Shown here piece after piece: positions 1 through 10,021 of a stretch of DNA of 64,000 nucleotides (within the stretch, counting starts at the first letter, position 1; each line of letters opens with the position of its first letter). The DNA is from Trifolium pratense. Lineage: Eukaryota > Streptophyta > Magnoliopsida > Fabales > Fabaceae. The notes under the pieces are model-generated. The model was not told the origin of the DNA. It saw only the letters and a program-made list of their open reading frames with translations, and ran no database searches. The translations under genes were made by a program, and so were the position numbers. The stretch is taken from the NCBI RefSeq assembly GCF_020283565.1, contig NC_060060.1, positions 20,832,001 through 20,896,000 of the forward strand, in the 5' to 3' direction.

Positions 1-50
1 CGTTGTGTGTGTATTAGAGAAGACTTGATAGCCAGCAACTATTTTTTCAG

Positions 51-146
51 AAATCTCTTGTCATGCGCATAAGGATAGCATACAAGATAAATGGCAAGGA
101 TACACTGGAGGAAGGACAAATCAGTAATTTTCCTCGTGATTTATGA
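51..146 (+). CDS. AP-1 complex subunit gamma (gamma-adaptin), last exon
   Basis: A 32-codon terminal exon follows a pyrimidine-rich stretch ending in CAG at 48-50 and ends with TGA at 144-146. It encodes KSLVMRIRIAYKING, then KDTLEEGQ, then ISNFPRDL and a stop. From memory this matches the extreme C-terminus of plant gamma-adaptin, the last beta-strand of the gamma-ear domain, which normally ends in a GQxxNFP motif plus two or three residues. Gamma-adaptin is a large subunit of the AP-1 clathrin adaptor at the trans-Golgi/early endosome, and the ear recruits accessory proteins. The rest of the gene lies upstream of the window. Identification rests on 31 residues, so the family is likely and the paralogue unknown. 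Confidence 0.75.
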   Translation, partial: KSLVMRIRIAYKINGKDTLEEGQISNFPRDL

Positions 147-620
147 AGCAAAAAAAAGGCCAGGGGTCATTAAGGTGATGCACAAAACCCATTGTTTTTG
201 TCCGCCCTCTGTAATACTAGTGCAATTTTCATGTTCCTTCATATGAGGAAGGCATGGTTCGAGCAGATGGGATCACTTGTTAGCTCAAATTTGAAGTCTA
301 TTTGCTGGCTTCACATATATTTGCCATTTTTTTCTCTTTATTTAGGTGATTTATGTACATTAGTATAAAATATTTGTGTATGAAAAAGGTCAATCAAATT
401 TTGCCTCTCAAGGCACTGAGAGTTGTTTGATGTTGAGAACTTGAGGTGCTTTCTAGCTACTTCCTGGGGGTAGTCAACTCGGTCTTAACTCTTACTGTCT
501 AAAGTTATAGTGTTGTTGAATGCAATTTGGTATCCCTTAGACAATTGGTATATTATATTGGATTTTATGTAACATTTTTCCCTCAAAGATTAATGAAATG
601 TCTCTGCCAAAAAATTATTT
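147..620 (+). other. Probable 3' UTR of the AP-1 gamma gene
   Basis: Non-coding sequence after the stop codon. It is T-rich, with a TTGGTATATTATATTGG stretch near 543 and a possible poly(A) signal-like ATTAATGAAATG near 589. The exact end of the transcript cannot be seen. Confidence 0.4.
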
Positions 621-3048
621 AAGCCTTTTTTCCCCCTCCATTTCTAGCTGTTTATTTGAAATTGAGGATTTTCTGTTGTGATGTTAAAACTGTCAAGAGT
701 ATTTGATGATCGACACTTATTTCAAAATGTTTTTATCTTGTTTCCGCAAATATATAACTTGATTGTAAACGGATTTCATGATGTGCATTTTTCTGTGTAT
801 ACGTAGATGATCCAATTTAAACAAACAGGATTGTGTTTAAATAAGTGTAAAGGTCTTCAGGTATGAACTCTAAAATAATTGTTTTATTTGTAAACATCGT
901 GTGAAATAACCGAGCTACGATTGCTAAAACAGCAATCTACATAAGATTGTAATGCCAAATGATGATATTATCATGAGTGATCTAATTTACTAAATAACTT
1001 GTGTACTCTGATTTTCCAGATTAATCTTATTTTTTAGATAACTGATATTTAATTTAGTAAACTGACGTTTGAGAGATTGAATTGGTAGATGCTAGAGTTA
1101 TATATTTTACCTGAAATACATGACATGGCAATATCTCAATTTTGTGCTGTCATTCATACCATTATGCAAGACAAAAATCACTCAACTGCCCTTTAACCAC
1201 CTCGTTTGTTGTTTTCTTTGTCCCACCTCAGACAGTGCAAAGCAAAGATTTTCTCCATCACTAAATTGAGTTGACAGCAATATTTTTAAACTATATTGAA
1301 ATTTTAATCAAGACTTTTGAATCATGATTAGAAATTTAGAACTGTTATAAACTGTTCAAATTGGAATGAGATTGAAATTGAACTGCTCAAATAAATAATC
1401 AAACCGTAGATCAATTAGTTGTACTGTTGGAATTTGATTTATTAAAAGTCACAAAGGTAGTTGACTAATAATATTTGACTTAGTTAAATTTCTTACTTGT
1501 TCAAGTCTCCAGCTATACTACACCACCTTAGTTAAATTGGTGTTGTGCCTCTCTGTCATTTTGCCAAGTGAACGTCAAAGAGATGTGTGGTGCACCCCAT
1601 TATTACGGGTCAATAATGAGGAGGTTGAAAACCTACTCTTTTTTCTATAGGCCCCAGCATCATCGGGGCACTGATTCTTTTCCTTAGTTTGTGGAGGATC
1701 TGTGGAAGAATGTATTTGAGTCTTTACATTTTTCTTTTTTTGAGGTAGCATACATATTTTTTTCTTTTCAAGAAACTTGGCTAGGGACCATTTGTGCTCG
1801 GGGATCGCCGATTAAAATATTGACACACTATATGCCACGGTGTTGTTTCTATCTCCTGCATTTTTAGGATGGTTATTGGTACCAACTTAATCATCAAATC
1901 CCTAATCACATGTTTAAAGGACTCAAAATTCTTATTATCTATAACAATATATAAAGAGGATATGAGAGTTTGGACTGACTTTTTTGGGTCCATTTTGCCC
2001 TTCATTATAATTTTTCCATTTTTTAACAATTTATGAAGCAAATATTTTTACCATCATTCTTTTCTTAACAAATTCTTCAAAATAGAAAATGAAATAAAAA
2101 TAAGATAAAAAAGATAGCCACTTTTTATTATCCTACACATCCTTTGAAGCATTGGCACAACCCCATCACTATCTTCTCATCTTGGTAGTTAAATGGTTAA
2201 CCATCCAAAAAAGGATGCCCTCAACAAAGGTCATGCACAATAATAATGAAAGAGTGAATGGAATTGTTCTTTTTACTTCTTTTTACCCAAAAAAGTGAAA
2301 AAGCAACCTCTAGAGAAAACCAAAAGCATCCAAACAAACAATTTCCCCAAATTGACTTCACTTTCATCTTCCTACACCTTGTAAGAAATTGCTAATAAGT
2401 AACACTTTTGTCAATCACATGGAAGGTCCTACAATAAAAGTTATGCTCCCTATATCATATAGTGTGTGATCTTTTCCATGTACTAACTTTACTCTTCTTT
2501 TTCCCTTGTAATTACATCTAATAGATATAAGCTAATTATACCAAAAAAAAGATATAAGCTAATTTGTTACAACCAACTTACATCTCTATAAGTATAAAGG
2601 AATCAAATCCGTGAGAACTCTAGATCATAGTTCAATTATTTTAACTGAAATAAAATCACAATTGAATGAACTACTCAAATAACAAAATCGATTCAAGGTT
2701 GAACTGGTTGAACCGTCCAATTCGATTCATATCATATTGGTATGAGATATTACAAAATAAAGCCAAATATATACTACAACATATAGAACAGAATAAGGAC
2801 TTAATTTCCTATACACACAAAAGAATGATATAGTTCAAAGACAATAGCTAGATTAAGTTATCTGTTCTATGGCACAACTTACATGTATTAGCACTAAACA
2901 AAAATGTAAAATCAAAGTGAGTGGAAGTAGGAGTTAACCAAAACAATTAAGATTCATTGAATTTGAAAAATATGAAATTAGTTAAAATACAAAAAACTAA
3001 CTATAGCTTAATGTATCATATCATATTATCATGTACCTCTAGCTTTAT
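621..3048. other. Intergenic, AT-rich, no gene seen
   Basis: Both strands carry only short chance reading frames. No domain, RNA gene or clean terminal repeat was recognised. The stretch separates the convergent ends of the AP-1 gamma gene (+) and the RING-H2 gene (-). Confidence 0.5.
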
Positions 3049-4134
3049 TCATCCAAGACAAACTTTCATTTCATTAGCAACACAATTATGAAAATGTGTA
3101 TCTGATGAACTTGGTATCCTACTATCTTTCTTAGACCATTGCCATATTTTAGAAACAGAAAAACTTTCACCTTTTCTTGCAATGTTGATTTTTTTGCCTT
3201 CAACATCACCATCATTGGAAAAATTCTCATCACAAACTTCTCTAATTCCCTTCAATTGTCTCATACTCTCACCTTTAGAACCTCTCAAAGTAACTTGCAA
3301 ATCTGAATCAGCAAGAACATATTGAAAAGATCCCATTGAATAACATCTTCTAACATCCAAATTACAATTACTACTCTCACCTTCATTTCTTTCCACACCC
3401 CCTTCATTATTTGAGCTTTTAAACTTTCCAAGCCTAACAGAAAAAACCCTTTTTCCATTCATAATGTTATTTTCCATATCTTTGTTAACAGAACCAATAC
3501 CTAAAACATAATCTTCATCTCTTTGATCCTCGAACTCAAAAACATGATTTTTATCAAAAGAAAACCCTTGTGAATAAAGGGTACCTCTACATAAAGGACA
3601 AGATGAATTTGATAACAACCATGTATCTATACAATTAATATGAAAAGCATGGTTACAATTAGGTAATAATCTTAACTTATCTTGTTCTAAAAACTCACAT
3701 AAACAAACAGCACAATCGAATGGTTCTTTCAAACCAATAATCTCTTTGTATATAAAAACAGGAAGAGCATCAATGAATGCTTGATCTAAACCTGAATCAT
3801 GAAGATTGAAAAGTTGTTGTAACTGTCTTTGGTATGCATCAGATTCAGACATTTCTTGAAACCTATTTGATTGAGAAATTGTTGATGATGATGATGAAGA
3901 TCTATGCTTTATGAGAAATCTAACAAGTAAATGAAGTAAACCTAAGATGAAAAATATTATAGCTAATATAACTATGATGAAAAGAATTGCAGGGCTTATT
4001 TTGTTGCTAGAAGATGAAGAAATTGGAATTTGTTCTGAATTTTTCTGGTTGTTGTTAGAATTATAAGGAATTGAAGAAGAAGAATATGGAGATATAATTG
4101 AAGGGTTTGTGATTTGAGAATGAATCCAATGCAT
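3049..4134 (-). CDS. ATL-family RING-H2 finger E3 ubiquitin ligase (ATL13/46/47-like)
   Basis: An intronless 361-residue protein, as is usual for ATL genes. A Ser/Asn-rich N-terminus leads to one strongly hydrophobic transmembrane segment at about residues 48-75, then a Ser-rich linker. The ATL hallmark GLD motif is at 115-117. The RING-H2 domain has C141, C144, C160, H162, H165, C168, C179 and C182, with the spacing C-x2-C-x15-C-x1-H-x2-H-x2-C-x10-C-x2-C. W172 sits where ATL proteins contact the E2. The C-terminal 180 residues are polar and low in recognisable structure, as in the longer ATL members. These proteins are membrane-anchored E3 ligases, and many are induced by elicitors or shape development. 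The substrate cannot be told from sequence. The start is the first ATG of the frame, and the stop is complete. The ATL13/46/47 subgroup call is from memory of RING sequence and length. Confidence 0.9.
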   Translation of the reverse strand: MHWIHSQITNPSIISPYSSSSIPYNSNNNQKNSEQIPISSSSSNKISPAILFIIVILAIIFFILGLLHLLVRFLIKHRSSSSSSTISQSNRFQEMSESDAYQRQLQQLFNLHDSGLDQAFIDALPVFIYKEIIGLKEPFDCAVCLCEFLEQDKLRLLPNCNHAFHINCIDTWLLSNSSCPLCRGTLYSQGFSFDKNHVFEFEDQRDEDYVLGIGSVNKDMENNIMNGKRVFSVRLGKFKSSNNEGGVERNEGESSNCNLDVRRCYSMGSFQYVLADSDLQVTLRGSKGESMRQLKGIREVCDENFSNDGDVEGKKINIARKGESFSVSKIWQWSKKDSRIPSSSDTHFHNCVANEMKVCLG

Positions 4135-6518
4135 TTTTGGGAATTTTTAGGGTTACAAATTCAAATTAGAGAGTGTTGAATTTTGAAGAGGTTTGAATAA
4201 AGTTTTAATCTTTGCTTGATTTGGGAATAAACCTAACTCATATATTGTGAAAAAATAAGCAATTAGTAGATTAGAAGGGTTAAGAAGAGGATTAAACAAA
4301 GATTTAAAAATAAATAAAAAATGAAATTTTTATGTTGGGTTTAAGAAGAGTATGAGTGTAAGTAACACAAGTAACATGGGTGAAAAATGTCAATGTTTGT
4401 AGTTGTAGTTGACCTACCTAAGTGGTTGAAAATTTGAAATCTGAGCAAAATTTTGAGATGAGTTAATTCTCTCTCTTTCTGATGAAAAAATAGAAAATGC
4501 TAATAATAATGATGATGGTGATGATGATAATGATGAGTGATGGAGTGAGTATTAAATTGTGCTGCTCCACATCCAAATGTTAATACTTGTTGGTCATGTG
4601 AAGTGAAGAGTGAAGACCAAAGCCACTTTCAAAATCCAAGGTTTTTGTTTGGGTCCACTACAACTACTTAGAGTCATAGATATGGCAAAGAAGGCAAAAT
4701 TGACATTTTAATTGTTTGACAGGTTGAGATAAGGGGTAGTGTAGTGCCAAATTGGTGGGACTTACCACCACCTTTAGCAAGGAGATATCACTTTCATGTT
4801 ACTTTCTCAAAATAATTCATTTTAAGAATAAAAATTTGTTTCAAAATAAATGTCATCGTCACTATTCAATATAATATTTTTTAATTGTATTTCTAATAAT
4901 TATTATATGTATTATTTTCAAGGAAATAAACCTATAATTTATTTGGGTAATTTAGTGAAAATATTATTTCTTTTAACAACATTATTATATTTCTTAATGT
5001 ATGAAACAACCTTAAAAGACAATCTTTTTGAGACGTATAGAGTAAATACAATATCTTTTGGTTTTAGGTGTATTTTTGTAAAAATTGATAAAACAACATG
5101 TAACTTTAAATTGTATGTATTTTGATGTTCAAATAACACGGCTCTTAACAAATAATAAATGTCCAGTATTTTAATGATTGTAATAGGTTTGCTCGTTGAT
5201 TTCTCTCCAATTTTTGTTAAAGGATTATACTACCTCCGTCCCTATTAGTCTCTCCAACAAATTTCACACCGAATAAAATAACTATCTTTATTTTCATCTC
5301 CATTTAGTGTTTCATGAGTGTATTTAATCTGCTAAAAATAATGGACTAGAGATTCAGATGTACTGTGTTTGATTTCAAAATTGTCCGTGAGATTGGATAA
5401 CTCGCGGACCAAGAGACCGGACAAAAACCTAAATTCTTGTCCCCATCGAATCACGGGACAATTTTTTGTTCTCTACACAAATTGTCTAAAATAACAAAAT
5501 AACTTTTTGTCCACCAATCATCGTAATTTGATAGTTTTTCCAATTTATTGTTGAATTAAATAGGGGAATCATGTTCCAATAATGCAAATCATCGTAACCT
5601 CCAATTTATTGTTAGATTAATTTTGTCTACTTTATAATCAATACCAATGAAACTGAATTGTGGTTGGAATTGAACTGAAGTGGATGTAGTAGTATTTTGT
5701 TGGAATTTTGATCAAAGACGAATGAAATTAGGATATATAACTAATGATAATGGTGAAAGCAAGAGATTAACTCGATAGGAAAATAATATTGGTGAGCTTT
5801 CAAGGAGATGTTCCCGCGAGCACTTATTGGAAGAAAAAATCATATGAAAGTAAAACCCTCCACAATATTGCTGATGCAGGTCAGAAGAAGATGCAAAAGG
5901 TGGAAAAAAAATGTCACGTTAGAAAATAATGGAATAAATGCCGGCCGTTTGATTAAATAAAATTGGTGTCAATATATAAGTTTAACACTTCGTGTTAATG
6001 AATTCTGACTTCATTTCTTTAGTTTCTTTTTATTACGATGATTTCTTTGTAAATTGAATTTTATGGCATTCCAAAAAACTCTAAATTTAAGTTTTTTGAA
6101 ACATACTGTATATTTTTCTCTTGCATTGTTTTTGAAACATATTTTTTGCTAAACCATAATTTGTTTTGAAGAAGTGAAAATGTGACTTATTAAAACTTGT
6201 TTTTCGTCAAAAAACTAATACATTCTCGGAACATATTTTTGTTCTGACAAACTTAAATTTGAGTTTATTAGAACAAAAATTTTCATAAAGTTGTGAAGAA
6301 AAATAAATGTATTTCTATGTTTATTTTATTCAATTACTTCAAGGTTGGTAAAAATAATTACTTCAAGGATTTATTTTATCTCACAGGGTTTGTGGTTGGA
6401 ATAGGTATGGAAGTAATAAGGAGTACATTTTTCAAAAGCTCTTTTCTGAGATTCAATAAGGCCCGACTCACATTGACCCTAAACATATAAGGGGGAGGGG
6501 TTAACTTCTATTTGCACC
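4135..6518. other. Upstream region of the RING-H2 gene and intergenic DNA
   Basis: The first few hundred bases (on the minus strand) should hold the promoter and 5' UTR of the RING-H2 gene, but no clear TATA box was identified. A GATGATGATG-rich stretch lies near 4510-4535. Near 5230 a CTACCTCCGTCCC sequence resembles one end of a Stowaway-type MITE, but no matching second end was found. The rest shows only short chance frames. Confidence 0.4.
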
Positions 6519-6527
6519 CCATTTTAC

Positions 6528-6696
6528 GGAAATGGATTCTCTCAAGTGTAATTTACACTTGAGAGAATAAAGTGTGGTTTATTGTCATTGATCAAGAGAG
6601 AGAAACATATAAAAATTTAGAGAAAATGAATTTAGATGGTGTTAGATTACACTTTATTCTCTCAAGTGTAAATCACACTTGAGAGAATTCATTCCC
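6528..6696. mobile_element. Mutator-like MITE with palindromic termini
   Basis: A 169-bp element flanked by the 9-bp direct repeat CCATTTTAC (6519-6527 and 6697-6705), the target size of Mutator-like elements. The left end begins GGAAATGGATTCTCTC and the right end, reverse-complemented, begins GGGAATGAATTCTCTC. The terminal inverted repeats run about 50 bp, to the AATAAAGTGT motif. Each repeat is itself a hairpin: TTCTCTCAAGTGT, a short spacer, then ACACTTGAGAGAA. No coding capacity. Confidence 0.85.
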
Positions 6697-6705
6697 CCAT
6701 TTTAC

Positions 6706-7256
6706 CTAAAAAACTCCCACAAGTTTATCCATGTTTTTGTTTAAGAGTATTTATATCAAAATGTTTTTATAAGTTAACTAAATACGATTGAGATGGTAAA
6801 AAAAATGTTGAGAAGAAATTAACTAAATACAGTTTGAGGATTAAGTGAAAATGGAGTCCCGTACCAAATACCAATGAACTCAACCCCACATAATTATTAA
6901 GTAAGATGATCTAATATCATCTCATTTTTTTTGAGTACGACTTTGATCTATTTAGTGTACCATTTATTTGTATGACATTCAACAATTGAAATTGTAAACA
7001 ATATTCTTTCACTTCATGGCGTATGTGAATACCATATGCGTTGTCGTCTCAATGTCGTTGTTACCACTACCACGGTGACCCAAAAAAAAATTGCTGACTT
7101 CATCATCAAAATCGAGCCTTCAAAAAAAATCTCTTTGGCGAGGGTAGAATAGACAAAATTGCATACGTTGCTGAAACGATCAAGATTGAGTTTTCAATTG
7201 GATCTAAGGAAGCAAGGAAATAATGAATCACATAAGAAATTATTAAAGTATAGACA
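6706..7256. other. Short intergenic spacer
   Basis: No gene or repeat was recognised between the two Mutator-like elements. Confidence 0.4.
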
Positions 7257-7945
7257 AACTTTTTGGGCAATAGTTAATATGCATAAGCCTTTTCTTATGT
7301 ATGGTGCATAAGTCATTCACAGCCATCCGATGATTTTACACATGTAATAATCATAACTAAAGAACTTTATATTTTTGCTTGCTCAATTTCGGCCACATTT
7401 TACATGCGATTCGATCACCGATTTCGAAAATTAATACCGGAAACATTCATAAAATTGAACGACGATCAAAACGGTATAAAGAACGTCGAGTTTCGTTGAT
7501 TATTGAGGGAGAACGAACCGGGTCGACGAACCGGGTCGTCGTGACCCGTTTCTGCAGAAAATGGGTGAGGAAGATGATGAACAGTGACGCGCGTCCATGC
7601 CCACTCTCGCTGGCGGCGCGTGGGGGCACGTGCGATGCCAAGGAGACTCCAAATTTTTTTATTATTTTTACATAAAAATAGTAAATAATTTTCTGAGAAT
7701 TTTGGGACCAGTTTGATATTTTTCTGAGATCTGGAACTATTTTTAGTTAATTAAATGAGGTAAATATGCTTTTATAAATATAAGATATTAATAAAATTTT
7801 CCCAAAATTTTATTTAGAGTATTTTGAATTATTTGGAACGGTTGGAGATACCTCACTCTCTTCGGTTTTATATCGTCTTAAAAATTTAAATTTATTTCAC
7901 AATTTTTATTAAGGGTTAAATATGTTTTTGGAGAACAACTCTTTG

Positions 7946-8520
7946 AAACCATTCCACAGCAAAAATTGTTTCATACCGTTATACACTGAAACCATTAGTC
8001 TAGTTAAATGGTTTCATGGCGTTATACACCGAAACCATTATTATAGTTAAATGGTTTTATATGAGCATTAGTGTCAAGATGTTATACACTGAAACCATTA
8101 GTCTTGTTAATTGGTTTCAAGATGTTATAAACTGAAACCATTTGTCTAGTTAAATGGTTTGATACTGTTATACACTGAAACCATTATTATAGTTAAATGA
8201 TTTTATATGAGCATTAGTGTCAAGATGTTATACATTGAAACCATTAGTCCTTTTAATTGGTTTCAAGATGTTATACACTAAAACCATTTGTCTAGTTAAA
8301 TGGTTTCATACTGTTATACACTGAAACCATTATTCTAGTTAAATGGTTTCATAGCGTTATACACTGAAACCATTAGTCTTGTTATTTGGTTTCAAGATGT
8401 TATACACTGAAACCATTAGTCTAGTTAAATGGTTTCATAGCGTTATACACTGAAACCATTATTTTAGTTAAATGATTTCATATGGGCATTAGTGCCAAGA
8501 TGTTATGCATTGAAACCATC
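7946..8520. repeat. Tandem hairpin array (GAAACCATT ... AATGGTTTC)
   Basis: About a dozen tandem units of roughly 40-60 bp. Each has GAAACCATT, a short TAGTCTAGTTA-like spacer, the inverse AATGGTTTC, then a GTTATACACT linker. Every unit could fold into a small stem. The array is internal to the Mutator-like element. Confidence 0.85.
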
Positions 8521-8672
8521 GTTATTAAGTAAAACATCACATAACCATTTTACAAAACCATGCTACATAAAACAAAAAATCATATAAAGCAATTAGGGTT
8601 AGTTTAGTTGAAAAAAATTTGGATAGTATGCATGAGATATTGGATTCGATCATTTTTTTATTGTAAAGAAAA

Positions 8673-8675
<3 letters not shown>

Positions 8676-8762
<87 letters not shown>
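8676..8762. repeat. (AT)n microsatellite
   Basis: An almost pure AT dinucleotide run of about 85 bp, internal to the Mutator-like element. Confidence 0.95.
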
Positions 8763-8765
<3 letters not shown>

Positions 8766-9349
8766 ATTAATGTATGAAATTTTATTTATATTGTGATTAT
8801 GATTGATAAAACTTAAAATTAAATTGTATGTTTGACAAGTAAGCTTTATATATACATGAACCATTCTGGATTTTTATAATATATACTTCAAAGGAACAAA
8901 AATTATTATTTAATTGGAAACGGGGGGCACGCTAGAAATTTGGGGGGGGGTGCGCTAGAAGTTTGGAGGAGGGAAAAAAATTGGGGGCGCGCTAGAAATC
9001 TAGGGGAGGAAAAAAAATTGGTGGGCTCACAAGAAATATAGGAGAAAAAGGAAAAAAAAATTGGGGGGGCGCTAAGCAAAAGGGGGGGCGCAAGTAATGG
9101 GGTAGTATATGGGGGGCGCGCGAGTAATGGATTGCCTAATTTTGGGCTTGGGCTGACCTTTGGTTGACTTTTGGTGTAGAAAGCAAATATGGTGGGTGTA
9201 GAAAGCAAGTTTATGCATGGTGCATAAGTTTGGGCTTATGCACCATAACCACACCCAACTTTTTGTATTATGCAATGTTTGGTAGATAAAAATGCAAGTA
9301 TTTTAGACAAGTTGTACTTGACACAAAATATTTATTTATTTATTTACCA

Positions 9350-9530
9350 ATCGTTAGTTGGTTAAGTGGTGATTGCCGCTGAATTTGGTCGGAAGACCAT
9401 CACTCGATTCCCCGCAACTGCGATCGGGAATGAGCTGAAATCACTTGATGTCAGAACTGACTCCTGAACCAAATTTGGCGGTTCAGTTAACTGGATACTA
9501 ATGGTAAAAATAAAAAAATAGTTTTTTTTT
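9350..9530 (+). mobile_element. tRNA-derived SINE
   Basis: The head has an A-box-like TTAGTTGGTTAAGTGGTGA (from 9354) and a B-box-like CGATTCCCCGC (near 9403). The body contains TGATGTCAGAACTGACTCC and the tail is A-rich (9506-9530), the usual layout of a pol III-transcribed plant SINE. Clear flanking duplications were not resolved. It sits about 450 bp upstream of the threonyl-tRNA synthetase start. Confidence 0.65.
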
Positions 9531-9664
9531 TTCCGATTTGTCACTTCTAAAGAATTTTTTTTTATCTTTTTTAACGGATAAAAAGTCGAACAGAAGGAAT
9601 ATAATTTTTTTTTGTGAAATACTATAATGACTAAAATTTCATTTTTATAAGGTGAATAGGTTAG

Positions 9665-9860
9665 AGTATAAAAAATTCAAATCTTTCTAAAAATAAAATA
9701 AAAATAAAATCTGGTAGTGGATATTACATACAGTACAATATTTTACCAATTAAATATGTTTTTGTTTTTACAAGCACCAATTAAATATGTGATATTACAT
9801 ACAAGTATAAAAAATTCAAATCTTTCTTAAAAAAAAAAAAAATCAAATCTGGTATGTGAA
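9665..9860. repeat. Imperfect direct repeat, ~138 bp apart
   Basis: AGTATAAAAAATTCAAATC recurs at about 9666 and 9804, each followed by an A-rich run and AAATCTGGTA. CCAATTAAATATG also recurs between them. The repeat lies in the upstream region of the threonyl-tRNA synthetase gene. Confidence 0.7.
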
Positions 9861-9984
9861 TAAATAAATTCAACCTAAAACTAAAAGATAAAAGATAAAA
9901 GATAAATTCAACCTAAAGATAAAAAATAAATTAAACACTAAAAACCCACAAACCCAAACCCATAACCAAAACACACAGTACGCT

Positions 9985-10021
9985 ATGCTATGCTATGCTC
10001 TCTAATCCGTTTGCGCCGTAA
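9985..10021 (+). promoter_or_regulatory. Three overlapping start codons in three frames (uORFs at the ThrRS start)
   Basis: A CTATG tandem triplet places ATGs at 9985, 9990 and 9995. The 9985 frame codes 6 residues (stop at 10003-10005) and overlaps the main start. The 9990 frame is the synthetase. The 9995 frame codes 8 residues (stop at 10019-10021). The short frames could tune how many ribosomes start at 9990 and how many reach the downstream in-frame ATG at 10098. Confidence 0.6.

Larger units (their letters stand above)
7266..9256. mobile_element. ~2 kb non-autonomous Mutator-like element, hairpin-rich
   Basis: A 1,991-bp segment flanked by a perfect 9-bp direct repeat AACTTTTTG (7257-7265 and 9257-9265). 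Its ends are imperfect inverted repeats. The left reads GGCAATAG then TTAATATGCATAAGCC. The right, reverse-complemented, reads GGGTGTGG then TTATGGTGCATAAGCC. Each end also carries a smaller GCATAAG/CTTATG hairpin. Inside are a GC-richer block (7380-7660), the GAAACCATT/AATGGTTTC array, an AT microsatellite and a purine-rich GGGGGCGCGCTAGAA-type repeat block (8920-9125). No transposase was seen, and the frames inside do not look like genes. The GC-richer block resembles, in reverse orientation, 50940-51120 of the element at 49395-51329. Confidence 0.8.

Noticed and set aside
7379..7675. 98-residue plus frame in a GC-richer block
   Set aside because: It lies inside the Mutator-like element, has no recognised domain, and an overlapping minus frame is equally long.
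7946..8520. CRISPR-like array appearance
   Set aside because: The units are degenerate, the spacers are near-identical, and it lies in a eukaryotic transposon. It is not a CRISPR.
8658..8864. 68-residue minus frame with long Ile-Tyr repeats
   Set aside because: It is a translation of the (AT)n microsatellite.
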